Shown here: positions 9,401 to 17,392 of the stretch, in pieces
How the letters are laid out: each line of letters opens with the position of its first letter
Numbering within the stretch: the first letter of the stretch is position 1
Assembly (NCBI GenBank): GCA_040219575.1
Contig: JAVJSD010000004.1
Span: forward strand, 19,264 to 83,263
Direction: 5' to 3'
Source of the DNA: JAVJSD01 sp040219575
Lineage (GTDB): Bacteria; Planctomycetota; Planctomycetia; Pirellulales; Pirellulaceae
Length of the DNA: 64,000 nucleotides
The notes under the pieces: generated by a model
The model's database searches: none
What the model was told of the DNA's origin: nothing
Seen by the model: the letters and a program-made list of their open reading frames with translations, nothing else
Translations under genes and position numbers: made by a program

Positions 9401-10244
9401 TGCGGACGACGTACTTGCGTTTGCCTTCCCAGACGTCGCCGCCCGAGGTGTCTTTATTCTCCTCGCGAAGCACGCGGCGGACATCTTGAATCGTGAGCCG
9501 CCGGGCCGACAGCTTGTAGGGATCGACGACCACCTGCAGTTCCGGCTCCAGGCCGCCGAGCACGTTGGAGTTGGAGACGCCTTTCACGCGCTCGAATTGG
9601 GCCTCGATCTGGTCTTCGGCGAACTGCCGCATCTTGGGCACGTCGACGTCCGGCGGCATCAGCGGCGCAATTTCCGGACGTTTTTCGTACAGCTTCTGCA
9701 GCCGCAACATCGCCAGGCCCAGGTTTCTGGAGTGCAACACCTTGTCGAGTTCGGCCCGCAGTTCGGGATGCTGGTCCTGGAACTCGCGGATCTCCTCCTC
9801 GGGCGTCATGCGGGCGCTGAGGATGAACCAGGCGATGGCGTTGCTGTTGGCGTCGGAGGTGCGGATCACCGGTTGGTCGGCGTCTTCGGGATAGACCGGC
9901 ACTTGCTGGAGGTTGGTGTTCACCTTCAGCACGGCCTCTTCCAGGTTCGTGCCGACGGCGAATTCGAGCGAGATCGTGCCGATCGACTCCTTCGCCTCCG
10001 ACGACATCTTGGTGACGCCCTCGACGCTCTTGAGATACTCCTCCTGCTCCTGAATGATCTCGCGCTCGACTTCCTGCGGGCTGGCGCCGGGCCAGCGGGT
10101 TTCGATCGAGATGGTGGGGATCTCCACCTCGGGCGTAAGCTGCATCGGCATCCGCAGCAGCGCGATGAATCCAAACAACGCCACCAGCAGCACGCCGACG
10201 GCGACCTTGACGGGATTCCGGACGAACGCTTCGATGGGGTGCAT
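6423..10244 (-). CDS. RND efflux pump, inner-membrane transporter (AcrB/HAE1 type)
   Basis: This 1273-aa inner-membrane protein is a proton-driven efflux transporter of the RND superfamily. It starts with the cytoplasmic/TM1 segment (MHPIEAFVRNPVKVAVGVLLVALFGF) followed by MPMQLTPEVEIPTISIETRWPGASP, typical of the family. The middle contains SLAGLSFAVGMLVDNAVVVLENIYRR, the TM4 motif with the proton-relay aspartates, and the second half repeats the architecture (GFVILIGTVVNNAILIVHQ). It is longer than AcrB (about 1050 aa), owing to extra periplasmic segments and an acidic, poorly conserved C-terminal tail of about 110 residues after the last TM. The ATG at 10244 places the first residues at the family start. 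It follows the membrane-fusion gene after 222 bp and the marR gene, forming an efflux operon. Substrate unknown. Confidence 0.93.
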   Translation of the reverse strand: MHPIEAFVRNPVKVAVGVLLVALFGFIALLRMPMQLTPEVEIPTISIETRWPGASPQEVEREIIQEQEEYLKSVEGVTKMSSEAKESIGTISLEFAVGTNLEEAVLKVNTNLQQVPVYPEDADQPVIRTSDANSNAIAWFILSARMTPEEEIREFQDQHPELRAELDKVLHSRNLGLAMLRLQKLYEKRPEIAPLMPPDVDVPKMRQFAEDQIEAQFERVKGVSNSNVLGGLEPELQVVVDPYKLSARRLTIQDVRRVLREENKDTSGGDVWEGKRKYVVRTLGQFDSPADVEKQLLAVVEGEPVYVRDVAVVRESFKKPDGFVRRYGTSCIAINAQRETGANVLNVMEGLRETNERLNNSILKDRSLVLTQVYDETEYINSAVGLVNQNIILGGALTVIVLMLFLHLGMRTLVFAPLIALSAVAAVWSPWLFVVTLALILGASFWYARGALVVALAIPTSIIGTFLVLHLLDRSLNVISLAGLSFAVGMLVDNAVVVLENIYRRYEMGEDRFVAAERATKEVWGAVVASTLTTLAVFLPVLFVEQEAGQLFRDIALAISAAVGLSLLVSVTVIPTAAARILQRREALSPEETERRRRRRQSNPAAATVSGVVALNAWVLRGTLRKIAVIVVLVASSAFLAWWFMPKVEYLPNGNRNLIICLILPPPGYNVEQLGKLGEEVEAELRPYWDIDPESPEAAELDYPVINDFFYVARDRQVFLGLRAADPSRTAEILKLVADKFQRPNPEMEKKHGGFYKPMPGTFVVAFQSSLFSRGLQGGRTVDVEITGPDLRKLVGLGGRILGQVVGAGDPSTAVVPNAQVRPVPSLDLSSPELHVVPKLVQSRDMGVSASELGYMVDALNDGAYATDYYTGGDKIDLVILGAEQFAQRTQDLEQLPVATPNGQVVPLMALADVKLSSGPEQVNHRERQRAITIQVTPPENVALETAIADIEAKILAPLRASGQLGDEYTITMSGTADKLNETWLALRWNLVLALLITYLLMAALFESWTYPLVIILSVPLGAVGGVLGLQLLNWYLMLQGQAGQSLDVLTMLGFVILIGTVVNNAILIVHQSLNYMRDEFMDPQQAVLESVRSRIRPIFMTTTTTVFGLMPLVLFPGAGSELYRGLGSVVLGGLLVSTIFTLVLVPAMFSLMMDVVSGLRRLAGLEELPEVAASRQHHAAPVTTGAVAATAVIDEDFKPQPAPAATVDPFEDTVSAEAVGDDDTEEHFLLEDDHLAEHAAGDGHSDESNSNGDAHEDETSQETEKGSWRSPK

Positions 10245-10314
10245 GGGTGCGTCTTGTGAAGTGACGGCGGAGGGAAGTTCTACGGTTGCTGCCGCTTCAG
10301 CCCGCAACGGGGAA

Positions 10315-10424
10315 AATGACCAATGACCAAATCCCAATGACTAAAGACGTTGTCGGCGATTCCTCTTTTTCTTTAGTCACTTTTTTCATTGGGAATTGGT
10401 CATTGGGAATTGATCATTGGGAGT
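10315..10424. repeat. Imperfect inverted repeat of CATTGGGAATT-type units between efflux genes
   Basis: The left arm (10315-10346, units of atgaccaatgaccaaatccc) and the right arm (10371-10424, three iterations of cattgggaatt) are imperfect inverted copies around a perfect ctaaag/ctttag stem (10341-10346, 10371-10376). The patch is markedly AT-rich compared with its surroundings. It sits in the 222-bp space between the membrane-fusion and RND genes and could form a long hairpin in the operon transcript. Confidence 0.55.
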
Positions 10425-10466
10425 TGACGTTCACTGCGAGTCGACGATCCGACGACGACCCGCCAC

Positions 10467-11798
10467 TCAGTCCGTGACGCTGGGGGGCAGCAACTTGGTC
10501 ACGCGAATCATGTCGCCGCGCAATCGCTCGTTGCCTTCGACCACGACCGCCTGACCGGGCCGCAGGTCGCCGGTCACCTGCGCCAAGTCGCCGAAAGCGA
10601 CGCCGATTTCGACCGTCACCGGCCGGACCTTTGCTTCCTGTCCGGCCTGAACGGCGCCGGTGGTGGCGTAGACGATCGGTTTGGGGCCGCCCAGCACGAG
10701 CGCGTCTTTCGGCACGAGCACCGCCCGATGGCGCTGCCCGATGGTGGCGTGGGCCAGCATGCCGACCTTGATCACGTGGTCGCCGCCAGGGCCGCGCGGA
10801 TTGTCGAGTCGCACGGTGACGGGAAACGTTCGGGAACGAACGTCGGCCTGGGGAACGACGCGGAACACCTGGCCGCGGAACAGCTTCTCTCCGAGTCCGT
10901 CGAAACGCACGGTAACGTCCGAACCTCGGCTGACACGGCTGATGTACGACTCCGGCACCGCCACCGTGACCTGCACGGGATCGATGCAGATCACCTCGGC
11001 GACGGGATCGCCCGTCTGAATCCAAGCGCCGACTTCCGTATGTTTGGCGATGACGTAGCCGTCGAAGGGGGCGCGGATCGTGTACTTCTTGCGGCGGTCC
11101 TCCAGCAGGGCGACCTGCTCCGCCTGCATCTGCAGTCTAGCGGCGGCTTGATCCTTCTGTTCCTTTCGCGGCCCTTCCTGGGCGAGCGAAACCGCCGCTT
11201 CGGCCGCCTTGAGATTCTGCTCCGACGCGATCCACGCCGAATACGCCTGTTCGACCTCCTCGCGCGTGGTCGCCCGATCGAGAGATTCCAGGCGATCGTG
11301 CCGCTTCTTGGCGTAGTCGCGCAGGGCCAGCGCGCGGTCCAGTTCTGCTTGGCGCTGTTCGAGCTCCTTGGGACGCGTGCCGGCCTTCATCTCGGCCAGT
11401 TCGTGCTGCCGCAGTACAAGCTCGGCCTTGGCGCCGTCGATCATGATATCGATCGTGCCGGTTCGTAGTTCGGCCAGCGGTTGCCCGATGGTTTCGGGAT
11501 CGATCGCCTCGTCGTCGGTCGAAGTCACCGCGGCGCCGGGACGCTCGACGAATCCGACGAAATCACCCTCCTCGACCGGCACGCGGACCACGCGGCCGTC
11601 GACCGCGCTGCCCACGATGCTGCGCTGCGTCGGTTCGACGGTGCCGACAAACGTCTGGCCGACGGTGATGTCGCGTTCGATGATCGGCGCGACCACCACG
11701 GGCGCCGCTTGAGCCGCCGCGCGACGCGCAACTCCCAGGCCGACGGCGCTGAGCGCGACGAGGAACAGACAGACGTTTTGAGTGTGTTTGATTGGCAT
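10467..11798 (-). CDS. Efflux periplasmic adaptor (membrane fusion protein, HlyD/AcrA family)
   Basis: This 443-aa protein links the RND pump to an outer-membrane channel. Residues 1-30 form a signal peptide ending RRAAAQA. The adaptor layout is visible: a first lipoyl half (VFVGTVEPTQRSIVGSAVDGRVVRVPVEEGDFV), a long alpha-helical hairpin with heptads rich in A, E, Q and R (roughly residues 100-200), the second lipoyl half (KYTIRAPFDGYVIAKHTEVGAWIQTGDPVAEV), and a beta-barrel/membrane-proximal part. The ATG at 11798 lies only 2 nt after the marR stop, indicating co-translation with the regulator, and is preferred because it starts the signal peptide. No outer-membrane TolC-like gene is present here. 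Confidence 0.92.
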   Translation of the reverse strand: MPIKHTQNVCLFLVALSAVGLGVARRAAAQAAPVVVAPIIERDITVGQTFVGTVEPTQRSIVGSAVDGRVVRVPVEEGDFVGFVERPGAAVTSTDDEAIDPETIGQPLAELRTGTIDIMIDGAKAELVLRQHELAEMKAGTRPKELEQRQAELDRALALRDYAKKRHDRLESLDRATTREEVEQAYSAWIASEQNLKAAEAAVSLAQEGPRKEQKDQAAARLQMQAEQVALLEDRRKKYTIRAPFDGYVIAKHTEVGAWIQTGDPVAEVICIDPVQVTVAVPESYISRVSRGSDVTVRFDGLGEKLFRGQVFRVVPQADVRSRTFPVTVRLDNPRGPGGDHVIKVGMLAHATIGQRHRAVLVPKDALVLGGPKPIVYATTGAVQAGQEAKVRPVTVEIGVAFGDLAQVTGDLRPGQAVVVEGNERLRGDMIRVTKLLPPSVTD

Positions 11799-11800
11799 CG

Positions 11801-12274
11801 TTAGCGCTCGACCAGTTCGGGCAAAGTAGACTCGGCGGACAAGTTCTTCTGGACGCGGAGCAGCAGCTTGTGGAGCGTTTGCTGTTGGCGAGGACTGAGC
11901 CCCTGCGTGGCCCGCGCTCGAACACGCCGTCCGCAGGCGACGATCTTCGACCACACCGGCTCGGCCGCCTCCGTGGGACGAATCTGTTTGCGACGGCGGT
12001 CCTCGCAGCAGGCGACCCGCTCGATCCAACCGTCGCGCTCCATGCGGTCGAGGATACGGACCAGCGTGGGCGGTTCGATCTTCATCCGCTCGGCGAGTTG
12101 GCACTGCGACAGGGTTCCGTCCAGCGCCAAATAGCCCAGCACCTGGCACTGGCGGAAGGTGATGCCCTGCGGCGCAAGTTCCTCGTTGAAGGCCTTCTGG
12201 TAGAGCTGCCAGGTGGTCATCAACCAGTAACCCACGCTTTGATCGAAGTCGTACTGCAGCACGGGATCCCTCAA
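11801..12274 (-). CDS. MarR-family transcriptional regulator
   Basis: This 157-aa cytoplasmic winged-helix regulator has the MarR pattern: an N-terminal dimerisation helix, ITFRQCQVLGYLALDGTLSQCQLAERMKIEPPTLVRILDRMERDGWIERV (helix-turn-helix and recognition helix), and the wing CCEDRRRKQIRPTEAAEP, where the DRR element contacts DNA in this family. The most upstream start is TTG at 12274; an in-frame GTG at 12262 is an alternative. A perfect palindrome (12278-12291) lies immediately upstream of the start, suggesting autoregulation. As first gene of the efflux operon it very likely represses the pump genes and is released by a small ligand, as known for MarR/EmrR proteins; the ligand is unknown. 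Confidence 0.9.
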   Translation of the reverse strand: MRDPVLQYDFDQSVGYWLMTTWQLYQKAFNEELAPQGITFRQCQVLGYLALDGTLSQCQLAERMKIEPPTLVRILDRMERDGWIERVACCEDRRRKQIRPTEAAEPVWSKIVACGRRVRARATQGLSPRQQQTLHKLLLRVQKNLSAESTLPELVER

Positions 12275-12277
12275 TTC

Positions 12278-12291
12278 GTTAGCCTGCTAAC
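12278..12291. promoter_or_regulatory. Candidate MarR operator palindrome
   Basis: The sequence gttagcctgctaac is a perfect 6+6 bp inverted repeat with a 2-bp spacer, ending 3 bp upstream of the marR TTG start. It is embedded in an AT-rich patch (ctatttatttaacg) that could contain the promoter. Length, symmetry and location fit MarR-type operators; binding is inferred. Confidence 0.6.
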
Positions 12292-12350
12292 TATTTATTT
12301 AACGTACCTGCCGCAAATCGCCCGGTCAAGCGAGTCCCCGCGTATTGCAG

Positions 12351-12689
12351 GGCAGCCTGGCAGGCCGCCCTACGGTGGTGTGGAAAGTAGGGCAGGCATC
12401 TTGCCTGCCATGGCAGCCTGGCAGGCCGCCCTACGGCGGTGTGGAAAGTAGGGCAGGCATCTTGCCTGCCATGGCAGCCTGGAAGGCTGCCCTACGGTGG
12501 TGTGGAAAGTAGGGCAGGCATCTTGCCTGCCATGGCAGCCTGGCAGGCCGCCCTACGGTGGTGTGGAAAGTAGGGCAGGCATCTTGCCTGCCATGGCAGC
12601 CTGGAAGGCCGCCCTACGGTGGTGTGGGAAGTAGGGCAGGCATCTTGCCTGCCTTGGCAGCCTGGAAGGCCGCCCTACGGTGGTGTGGG
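12351..12689. repeat. 61-bp tandem repeat array, about 5.6 units
   Basis: Units begin at 12351, 12412, 12473, 12534, 12595 and 12656 (the last is partial) with a constant 61-bp period and only a few substitutions per unit. Each unit contains short palindromes (gcaggcatcttgcctgc) and the segment ggccgccctacggtggtgtgg. There are no variable spacers, so this is not CRISPR. Translations of this unit give low-complexity peptides of the GKMPALL type, which I recall as frequent spurious ORFs in planctomycete genomes, pointing to a widespread extragenic repeat. The array fills most of the 400-bp gap between marR and the sulfatase and its last unit contains the sulfatase stop codon. Confidence 0.9.
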
Positions 12690-13979
12690 GCGGGGGATGG
12701 GGCCGTGCAGGAGAGGGTCGTCGGTGGTCTTCATCCAATCGAGCAGGCGTGCCCGCAGCGCCGCCAATTCGGCGGCGTGTTCGCCGCGGTCGGCCAGGTT
12801 GATGAATTCGTCGGCGTCGGCCTGCAGGTCGTAGAGTTCCTCCTCAGGCCGGTGCGACCAGAGCGACTCATCGTCGGTCATGCTTTGCCGCGTGGGGGAG
12901 TTGTAGATATCGCTGGCCAACACCAGCCGGGGCCGCTCGGCGAAGTTGCGGATGTACTTGAACCGTTCGGTGCGGACGCAGCGCATGGGGTCGTAATGTT
13001 CGTGGTACGTCTTTTCCGCAAAGATGGCATCGCAACGGTCGTGCCGCGCGGCGGCGGTCATCGAAGTCAAAAAGCTCGCCCCCTGCATCCGGGCCGGAAC
13101 CTCCACGCCCGCCGCCTGAAGCAGCGTCGGCGCAACGTCGACGTTCGACGTCAAGCTGTCGACCGTCGAACCGGCCGCAATGCGACCCGGCCAGCGGCAG
13201 AGCAGCGCCACCGCGATGCCGGGATCGTACAGTGTCCCCTTGGCCCGCGGGAACGGCAGGCCGTGATCGGCGGTGAACAGCACGAGCGTGTTGTCGCGGA
13301 TGCCCGCCTCGTCGATCGCCGCCAGCACGCGGGCCACCCCCTCGTCGACTCGGGCGACCGACTGATGAAGCTCCGCGATCTCGCGGCGCGTCGGCGCGTT
13401 GTCGGGCAGATAGGGCGGCGTGTCCGCGCGGTCGATGGCGATCTGATCGGCCGCCCCGCGCTCCCCATCGTTCCCACAGAAGGGACGGTGCGTCTCCCAG
13501 AAACCCACGTGCAGGTAGAACGGTCGATCGCCCGGTCGCCGATGGCGGATCCAATCGGCCGCCCGCGACGACGCCACTTCCGCCGCGCCTTCGGGAGAAC
13601 TGTCGCGCGTCGAGACGTCTTCGGCGACGTCGTCGAAGGCCGCCAGCGTCCAGTCGTGCAGATGCCAGATGCCGACCAGCGCCGTGCGGTAGCCAGCGGT
13701 GCGCAGCAAGGCGGGCAGGAGTTGCTCGTCGCGGTGCAGCGTCCAGCCCAGGTGCGCCAGCCCGAATTGCCCGTTGCTGTGCGGATACCTGCCGGTCACC
13801 AACGACGACCGGCTTTGACTGCAACCAGGCGAGCTGACGAAGTGCGCGTCGAAGCGGGCCGACTCGGCCGCCAGGCGGAGCAGCGCCGGCGATTGCGACG
13901 CGGCCCAGCCATAGGGACCGAGATGCCGTCCCAGGTCGTGGGCGATGAGCAGAACGATATTGGGGCGATTGCTCGTCAT
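12675..13979 (-). CDS. Sulfatase-family hydrolase, HDLG/heparan-N-sulfatase-like group
   Basis: This 434-aa protein belongs to the alkaline phosphatase/sulfatase superfamily. The first metal site reads IAHDLGRHLGPYG (His14-Asp15), as in a bacterial subgroup related to N-sulfoglucosamine sulfohydrolase, and the activation motif is C53-S-Q-S-R57, with Gln where CxPxR or CxAxR is usual. Other family marks are VLFTADHGLPFPRAKGTLYDPGI and the C-terminal EELYDLQADADEFINLAD block. With the ATG at 13979 (MTSNRPNIVLLIAHD) there is no signal peptide; an upstream extension to 14060 does not supply one. The last five codons and the stop lie inside the 61-bp tandem repeat array. If Cys53 is not converted to formylglycine the activity would be altered. 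Confidence 0.85.
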   Translation of the reverse strand: MTSNRPNIVLLIAHDLGRHLGPYGWAASQSPALLRLAAESARFDAHFVSSPGCSQSRSSLVTGRYPHSNGQFGLAHLGWTLHRDEQLLPALLRTAGYRTALVGIWHLHDWTLAAFDDVAEDVSTRDSSPEGAAEVASSRAADWIRHRRPGDRPFYLHVGFWETHRPFCGNDGERGAADQIAIDRADTPPYLPDNAPTRREIAELHQSVARVDEGVARVLAAIDEAGIRDNTLVLFTADHGLPFPRAKGTLYDPGIAVALLCRWPGRIAAGSTVDSLTSNVDVAPTLLQAAGVEVPARMQGASFLTSMTAAARHDRCDAIFAEKTYHEHYDPMRCVRTERFKYIRNFAERPRLVLASDIYNSPTRQSMTDDESLWSHRPEEELYDLQADADEFINLADRGEHAAELAALRARLLDWMKTTDDPLLHGPIPRPTPP

Positions 13980-14021
13980 GTCGTCAAACGATTTCAATGT
14001 CAAGCATCCATCGCGATCAAC

Positions 14022-14132
14022 TCGTTTAACGGCGAGCTGCAGAGGCGTCGGTGTGCGCACGACCGCGAACTAGCTGGAAACGTTGCTGCAACGATCCGCC
14101 GTCGCCTGCGCGGCTTGCCGTTAAACGATAAC
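14022..14132. repeat. Inverted pair of GTTTAACGGC repeats
   Basis: Two copies of the dispersed repeat seen at 2107 face each other: gtttaacggcgagctgcaga starting near 14024 and its inverse cctgcgcggcttgccgttaa ending near 14125. They could pair to a stem enclosing about 50 nt in the 209-bp space between the second sulfatase and the GSDH-heme gene. Confidence 0.5.
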
Positions 14133-14188
14133 GATACTGCTCGCTGCATCGTCGGCATTGACAGTGCAGGCCTCGATAACGGCGATGG

Positions 14189-17100
14189 TCATGGCGAGAC
14201 AGGCTCGTCGCGCAGGGACGCCAGGTACGCCAACAAATCGGCCACCTGCTGCGCCGTGAAGTCGCGAAGCAGCATGTCGGGCATGATCGACTTGGTTTGC
14301 GGGTAGACGCCGTCGATCTCATTGGCCGTAATGCGATGCACCTTGTTTTGGGCGTCCTTGAGCACGACGCCGTCGTCGCCGCGCTCGAGCAGCAACCCCG
14401 TGTGCAGCTTGCCGGAGTTCGTCTCGACCAGCCACATGGCGAACTTGGGGTCGATCTTCTTCGACGGCTCCAGAATGCTCTCGAGCAACTGGCCGCGATC
14501 GTACTTCTTGCCGATGGCGTCGAGATCGGGGCCGAGTTGCGTTCCCTTGCCTTCGCTGCGGTGACACGAACGGCATTGCACCACGGTCGATTCGTGGAAC
14601 AGCCGCCGTCCCCGGCTCAGATCGCCTTCGAGTTGGAGGATGGCGTCGGGCTGAATTACGTCGCCCAGCCGCTTGGTGCGTTGTTCTTCCGGCACGAACG
14701 CCTCGAACAGGTCGCGAATCGCCGCATCCGTGTCGTTGGCGAGGGCGGTTTTCATGACCAGATCGCGAACGCCCGCGGGAAGCCGGCCTTGGCGAGTCGC
14801 CTCGGCCAGCATCATGGCGGTGGGAGGCGCGGCGAGCAGTTCGCCGACCAGTTTGCTGCGTTCGTTGCGGCGCGAGGCGACGGCGGCCGCCGCCTGTTCG
14901 GCCGCCTTTTGCTCCGCCTCCGCCAACTCGTCGGCGTTGGGCGCCTCGCGGCCCAATGGCCTCGCAGCTCGCGCCGCCAATTGCCACACCGTACGCGGTT
15001 GGTCTTCCTTCTGCCGCGCGAGCGACGCGGATTCGTCGAGTTCAATCAGACGATCGATCTTGACCTGATCCTCCAGTCGCGGCGGCGCCTGTCGAATCCA
15101 GTCGTGGATCAGCGCGACGGCCCGATCGTCGACGATCTTGGAACCCAGATGCGGCATGTGCCCGGGGCCGGTCTTGGACAAGCGGAACAACATCACCGAA
15201 CGATACGGATCGCCCGGCGCCACAATCTCCGCATCGTGAATACCGAACGCACCCTGCGTGGGGCGGACTCCGACGGCCTTCGTCTCCAACAGCGAGAGTT
15301 CATGCTGCAGGTACAGGTACGACGAACCCCCTCCGTTGAACCGATGACAGTGGGCGCAGTTCACGTGCAGGTACGAGCGCGCCCGTTGGTCGAGCGAAGC
15401 GGATGCGTCAAACGGCGGCGTCAGGCGCGGCAACGCCTCGGGCGAGCGCGGCCAAGGCTCTTTCGGCGGCGGCTCGCCCGGCAGTTTGGGTTTCACCACG
15501 TCTTCAAGCAGGCCGATGTGCCGCAGCGTGCGAATCTGGTTGTCGCTCACTCGTCCGTAGTCGTGAACGCGATTGAGCTGGGAAAGATTGAATGCGAGTG
15601 CGTATTCGGACCACGGATTGTGGCATCGAAGGCATTCGTTGCGGGAAGCGAAACGCCACGTCTGCTGGCGCCGGCCGCCGGGCGCTCGCGGGTCCTCAAC
15701 TTCGAACGTGCGGTTCTCGCCCAGTCGCTCGACCAGCACCGCGTCGGTCTGGGCGTCGTTCCACTCGTACGTGTAGCCTTGCCATTCGCGGCCGTCGTAA
15801 TGCATGGCCTGGGTTTCGATGCGGCGGCTGCTGGTGGGATCGCCCGCGACCATCTCCAGCGACAACGTCTTCAGCAGCACCGTGTCGGTCGGGTAGTCGG
15901 TCGCTCGGCGGAACTGCGAACCGGGAATCGGCTCGGGTTTCTCGTGAATTCGAATCGCAGCGACGCCGGGCACTCCGATCATCCGCTCGGCCGTGGCGTG
16001 ATCGCTCCACTGCTCGACGTTCACCGAAAACGGAACGACGCCCGGGGCGGGGACATGATCGACGACCGATGTGAACAAGCCCGTCTCGCTCAACCGGCGG
16101 GGGAAGTTGCTCTTCTTGCCGGCGTCGGGGTTGGGCGTGAAGGTGTAGATCGATCCGTCGTCGTGATCCAGCAGATACAACTCGCCGTCTGCGTCTTCGG
16201 TGAAGTCGACGATCCGCACCGTGGGGTCGATCAACTCGCGCCGCGGACCGACCTGGTCGCCGTCGACCTTCACGCTCCAGATGCGGCGCGTCTCCCAATC
16301 GCCGAACACGTACGAGCCGACCAGTTCCGGAAACCGCTTGCCGCGATAGACGTAACCGCCGGTGATCGACGCGCCCTCGGTGTGCGGGATCTCCATCAAC
16401 GGCGGCACGATCGGCGTGGGGCCGATCTTCCGTTCGGTGTGCACCGGCTGGCTCCCCTCGACGATGCTCCAGCCGTAGTTGTCGCCTTTGTTCACACGAT
16501 AGACGAGCTCCCACAACTCCCAGCCGACGTCGCCCACCCACAGCTCGCCCGTCTCGCGGTCGAAGCTCATCTTCCAGGGATTGCGCATCCCGTACGACCA
16601 CGTCTCACCGCGGGCGTTCTCGAAATCGACGAACGGGTTGTCGGCGGGGATCGCGTACGGCCGGCCCTGTTCCTCATGCCGCACATCGATCCGCAGCACC
16701 TTCGACAACAGCCGGCTGAGATCCTGTCCCGAGTTTCTTCCATCGGGCGGAAAGGCGAATCCGCCGTCGCCCGAGGAAATGTAGAGGCAACCATCGTGCC
16801 CGAATTCAATGCATCCGCCGTTATGGCCGCCCTGCAGCCAGGCGATGATCAGCGTTTCGCTTTCGACTTCGCAGCGCGGCGGATCGGTGTCGCTGACGCG
16901 GAAACGACAGACCCGCGTGCCGTCCTCCAATTGGCCCAGATCACGATCGCGATTCCGCACGACATAGCAGACGTAGACGTAACGATTCTTCTCGAACTCC
17001 GGGTCGAACGTCATGCCGTACAGCGATTCGAACGCCACCGGCGCGTCGCGCTCGGCGCTGATCTTCTGGACGAGCTTGGAGGCGTCGAGGAACAGGTCGG

Positions 17101-17392
17101 CCTTGTCGGCGCTGCGATCGCGCGGCAGGACGAACACTTTGCCGTCGCGCTGGCCGACAAAGAACCGATCCAGCGACGCTTCATACGCCAACACCGTCGT
17201 GCCGCTGAATCGCAGGTTGGGGAACACGGGCAGCGCGCGATAGGGCGGGGGCGGATCGGGACGGCCGCGGAAATTCGACGTCGTCCACGGCACGCGCGAA
17301 TCGAGCCCGTACGGCGGCTCGGCTTGTCCAAACGAAGTCCATGCCGCCGTCAGTATGAGAAAGGCCGTCGCACCTACGCTCGTTCTATACAT
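14189..17392 (-). CDS. Exported GSDH/PQQ-dependent sugar-dehydrogenase-like protein with c-heme domains
   Basis: This 1067-aa protein has a signal peptide (residues 1-24, MYRTSVGATAFLILTAAWTSFGQA). The first 440 residues form a glucose/sorbosone-dehydrogenase six-bladed propeller (FVLPRDRS, GGHNGGCIEFGHDGCLYISSGDGG, GMRNPWKMSFDRETGELWVGDVG). The middle has two CxxCH heme sites (CLRCH near 587 and CAHCH near 678). The C-terminus is the Pirellula/Verrucomicrobium-type heme domain (TIGR02603-like): CRSCH near 938, GTQLGPDLDAIGKKYDR, and a final ADLLAYLASL. This suggests periplasmic oxidation of a sugar or alcohol with electrons passed to c-type hemes. The ATG at 17392 starts the signal peptide. 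It lies about 126 bp downstream of the large exported protein gene and may form a unit with it. Substrate unknown. Confidence 0.9.
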   Translation of the reverse strand: MYRTSVGATAFLILTAAWTSFGQAEPPYGLDSRVPWTTSNFRGRPDPPPPYRALPVFPNLRFSGTTVLAYEASLDRFFVGQRDGKVFVLPRDRSADKADLFLDASKLVQKISAERDAPVAFESLYGMTFDPEFEKNRYVYVCYVVRNRDRDLGQLEDGTRVCRFRVSDTDPPRCEVESETLIIAWLQGGHNGGCIEFGHDGCLYISSGDGGFAFPPDGRNSGQDLSRLLSKVLRIDVRHEEQGRPYAIPADNPFVDFENARGETWSYGMRNPWKMSFDRETGELWVGDVGWELWELVYRVNKGDNYGWSIVEGSQPVHTERKIGPTPIVPPLMEIPHTEGASITGGYVYRGKRFPELVGSYVFGDWETRRIWSVKVDGDQVGPRRELIDPTVRIVDFTEDADGELYLLDHDDGSIYTFTPNPDAGKKSNFPRRLSETGLFTSVVDHVPAPGVVPFSVNVEQWSDHATAERMIGVPGVAAIRIHEKPEPIPGSQFRRATDYPTDTVLLKTLSLEMVAGDPTSSRRIETQAMHYDGREWQGYTYEWNDAQTDAVLVERLGENRTFEVEDPRAPGGRRQQTWRFASRNECLRCHNPWSEYALAFNLSQLNRVHDYGRVSDNQIRTLRHIGLLEDVVKPKLPGEPPPKEPWPRSPEALPRLTPPFDASASLDQRARSYLHVNCAHCHRFNGGGSSYLYLQHELSLLETKAVGVRPTQGAFGIHDAEIVAPGDPYRSVMLFRLSKTGPGHMPHLGSKIVDDRAVALIHDWIRQAPPRLEDQVKIDRLIELDESASLARQKEDQPRTVWQLAARAARPLGREAPNADELAEAEQKAAEQAAAAVASRRNERSKLVGELLAAPPTAMMLAEATRQGRLPAGVRDLVMKTALANDTDAAIRDLFEAFVPEEQRTKRLGDVIQPDAILQLEGDLSRGRRLFHESTVVQCRSCHRSEGKGTQLGPDLDAIGKKYDRGQLLESILEPSKKIDPKFAMWLVETNSGKLHTGLLLERGDDGVVLKDAQNKVHRITANEIDGVYPQTKSIMPDMLLRDFTAQQVADLLAYLASLRDEPVSP

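Noticed and set aside
6477..10259. 1260-aa open frame on the plus strand opposite the RND pump
   Set aside because: Composition is His/Gln/Arg-rich nonsense with no domain; it is the antisense shadow of a high-GC gene whose minus-strand product is a clear RND transporter.
12351..12689. Possible CRISPR array
   Set aside because: The units are contiguous 61-bp tandem copies without variable spacers and no cas genes are nearby.
12558..12900. Plus-strand coding frame through the tandem array
   Set aside because: It only translates the 61-bp repeat and then the antisense of the sulfatase; the low-complexity peptide is a known type of spurious ORF.
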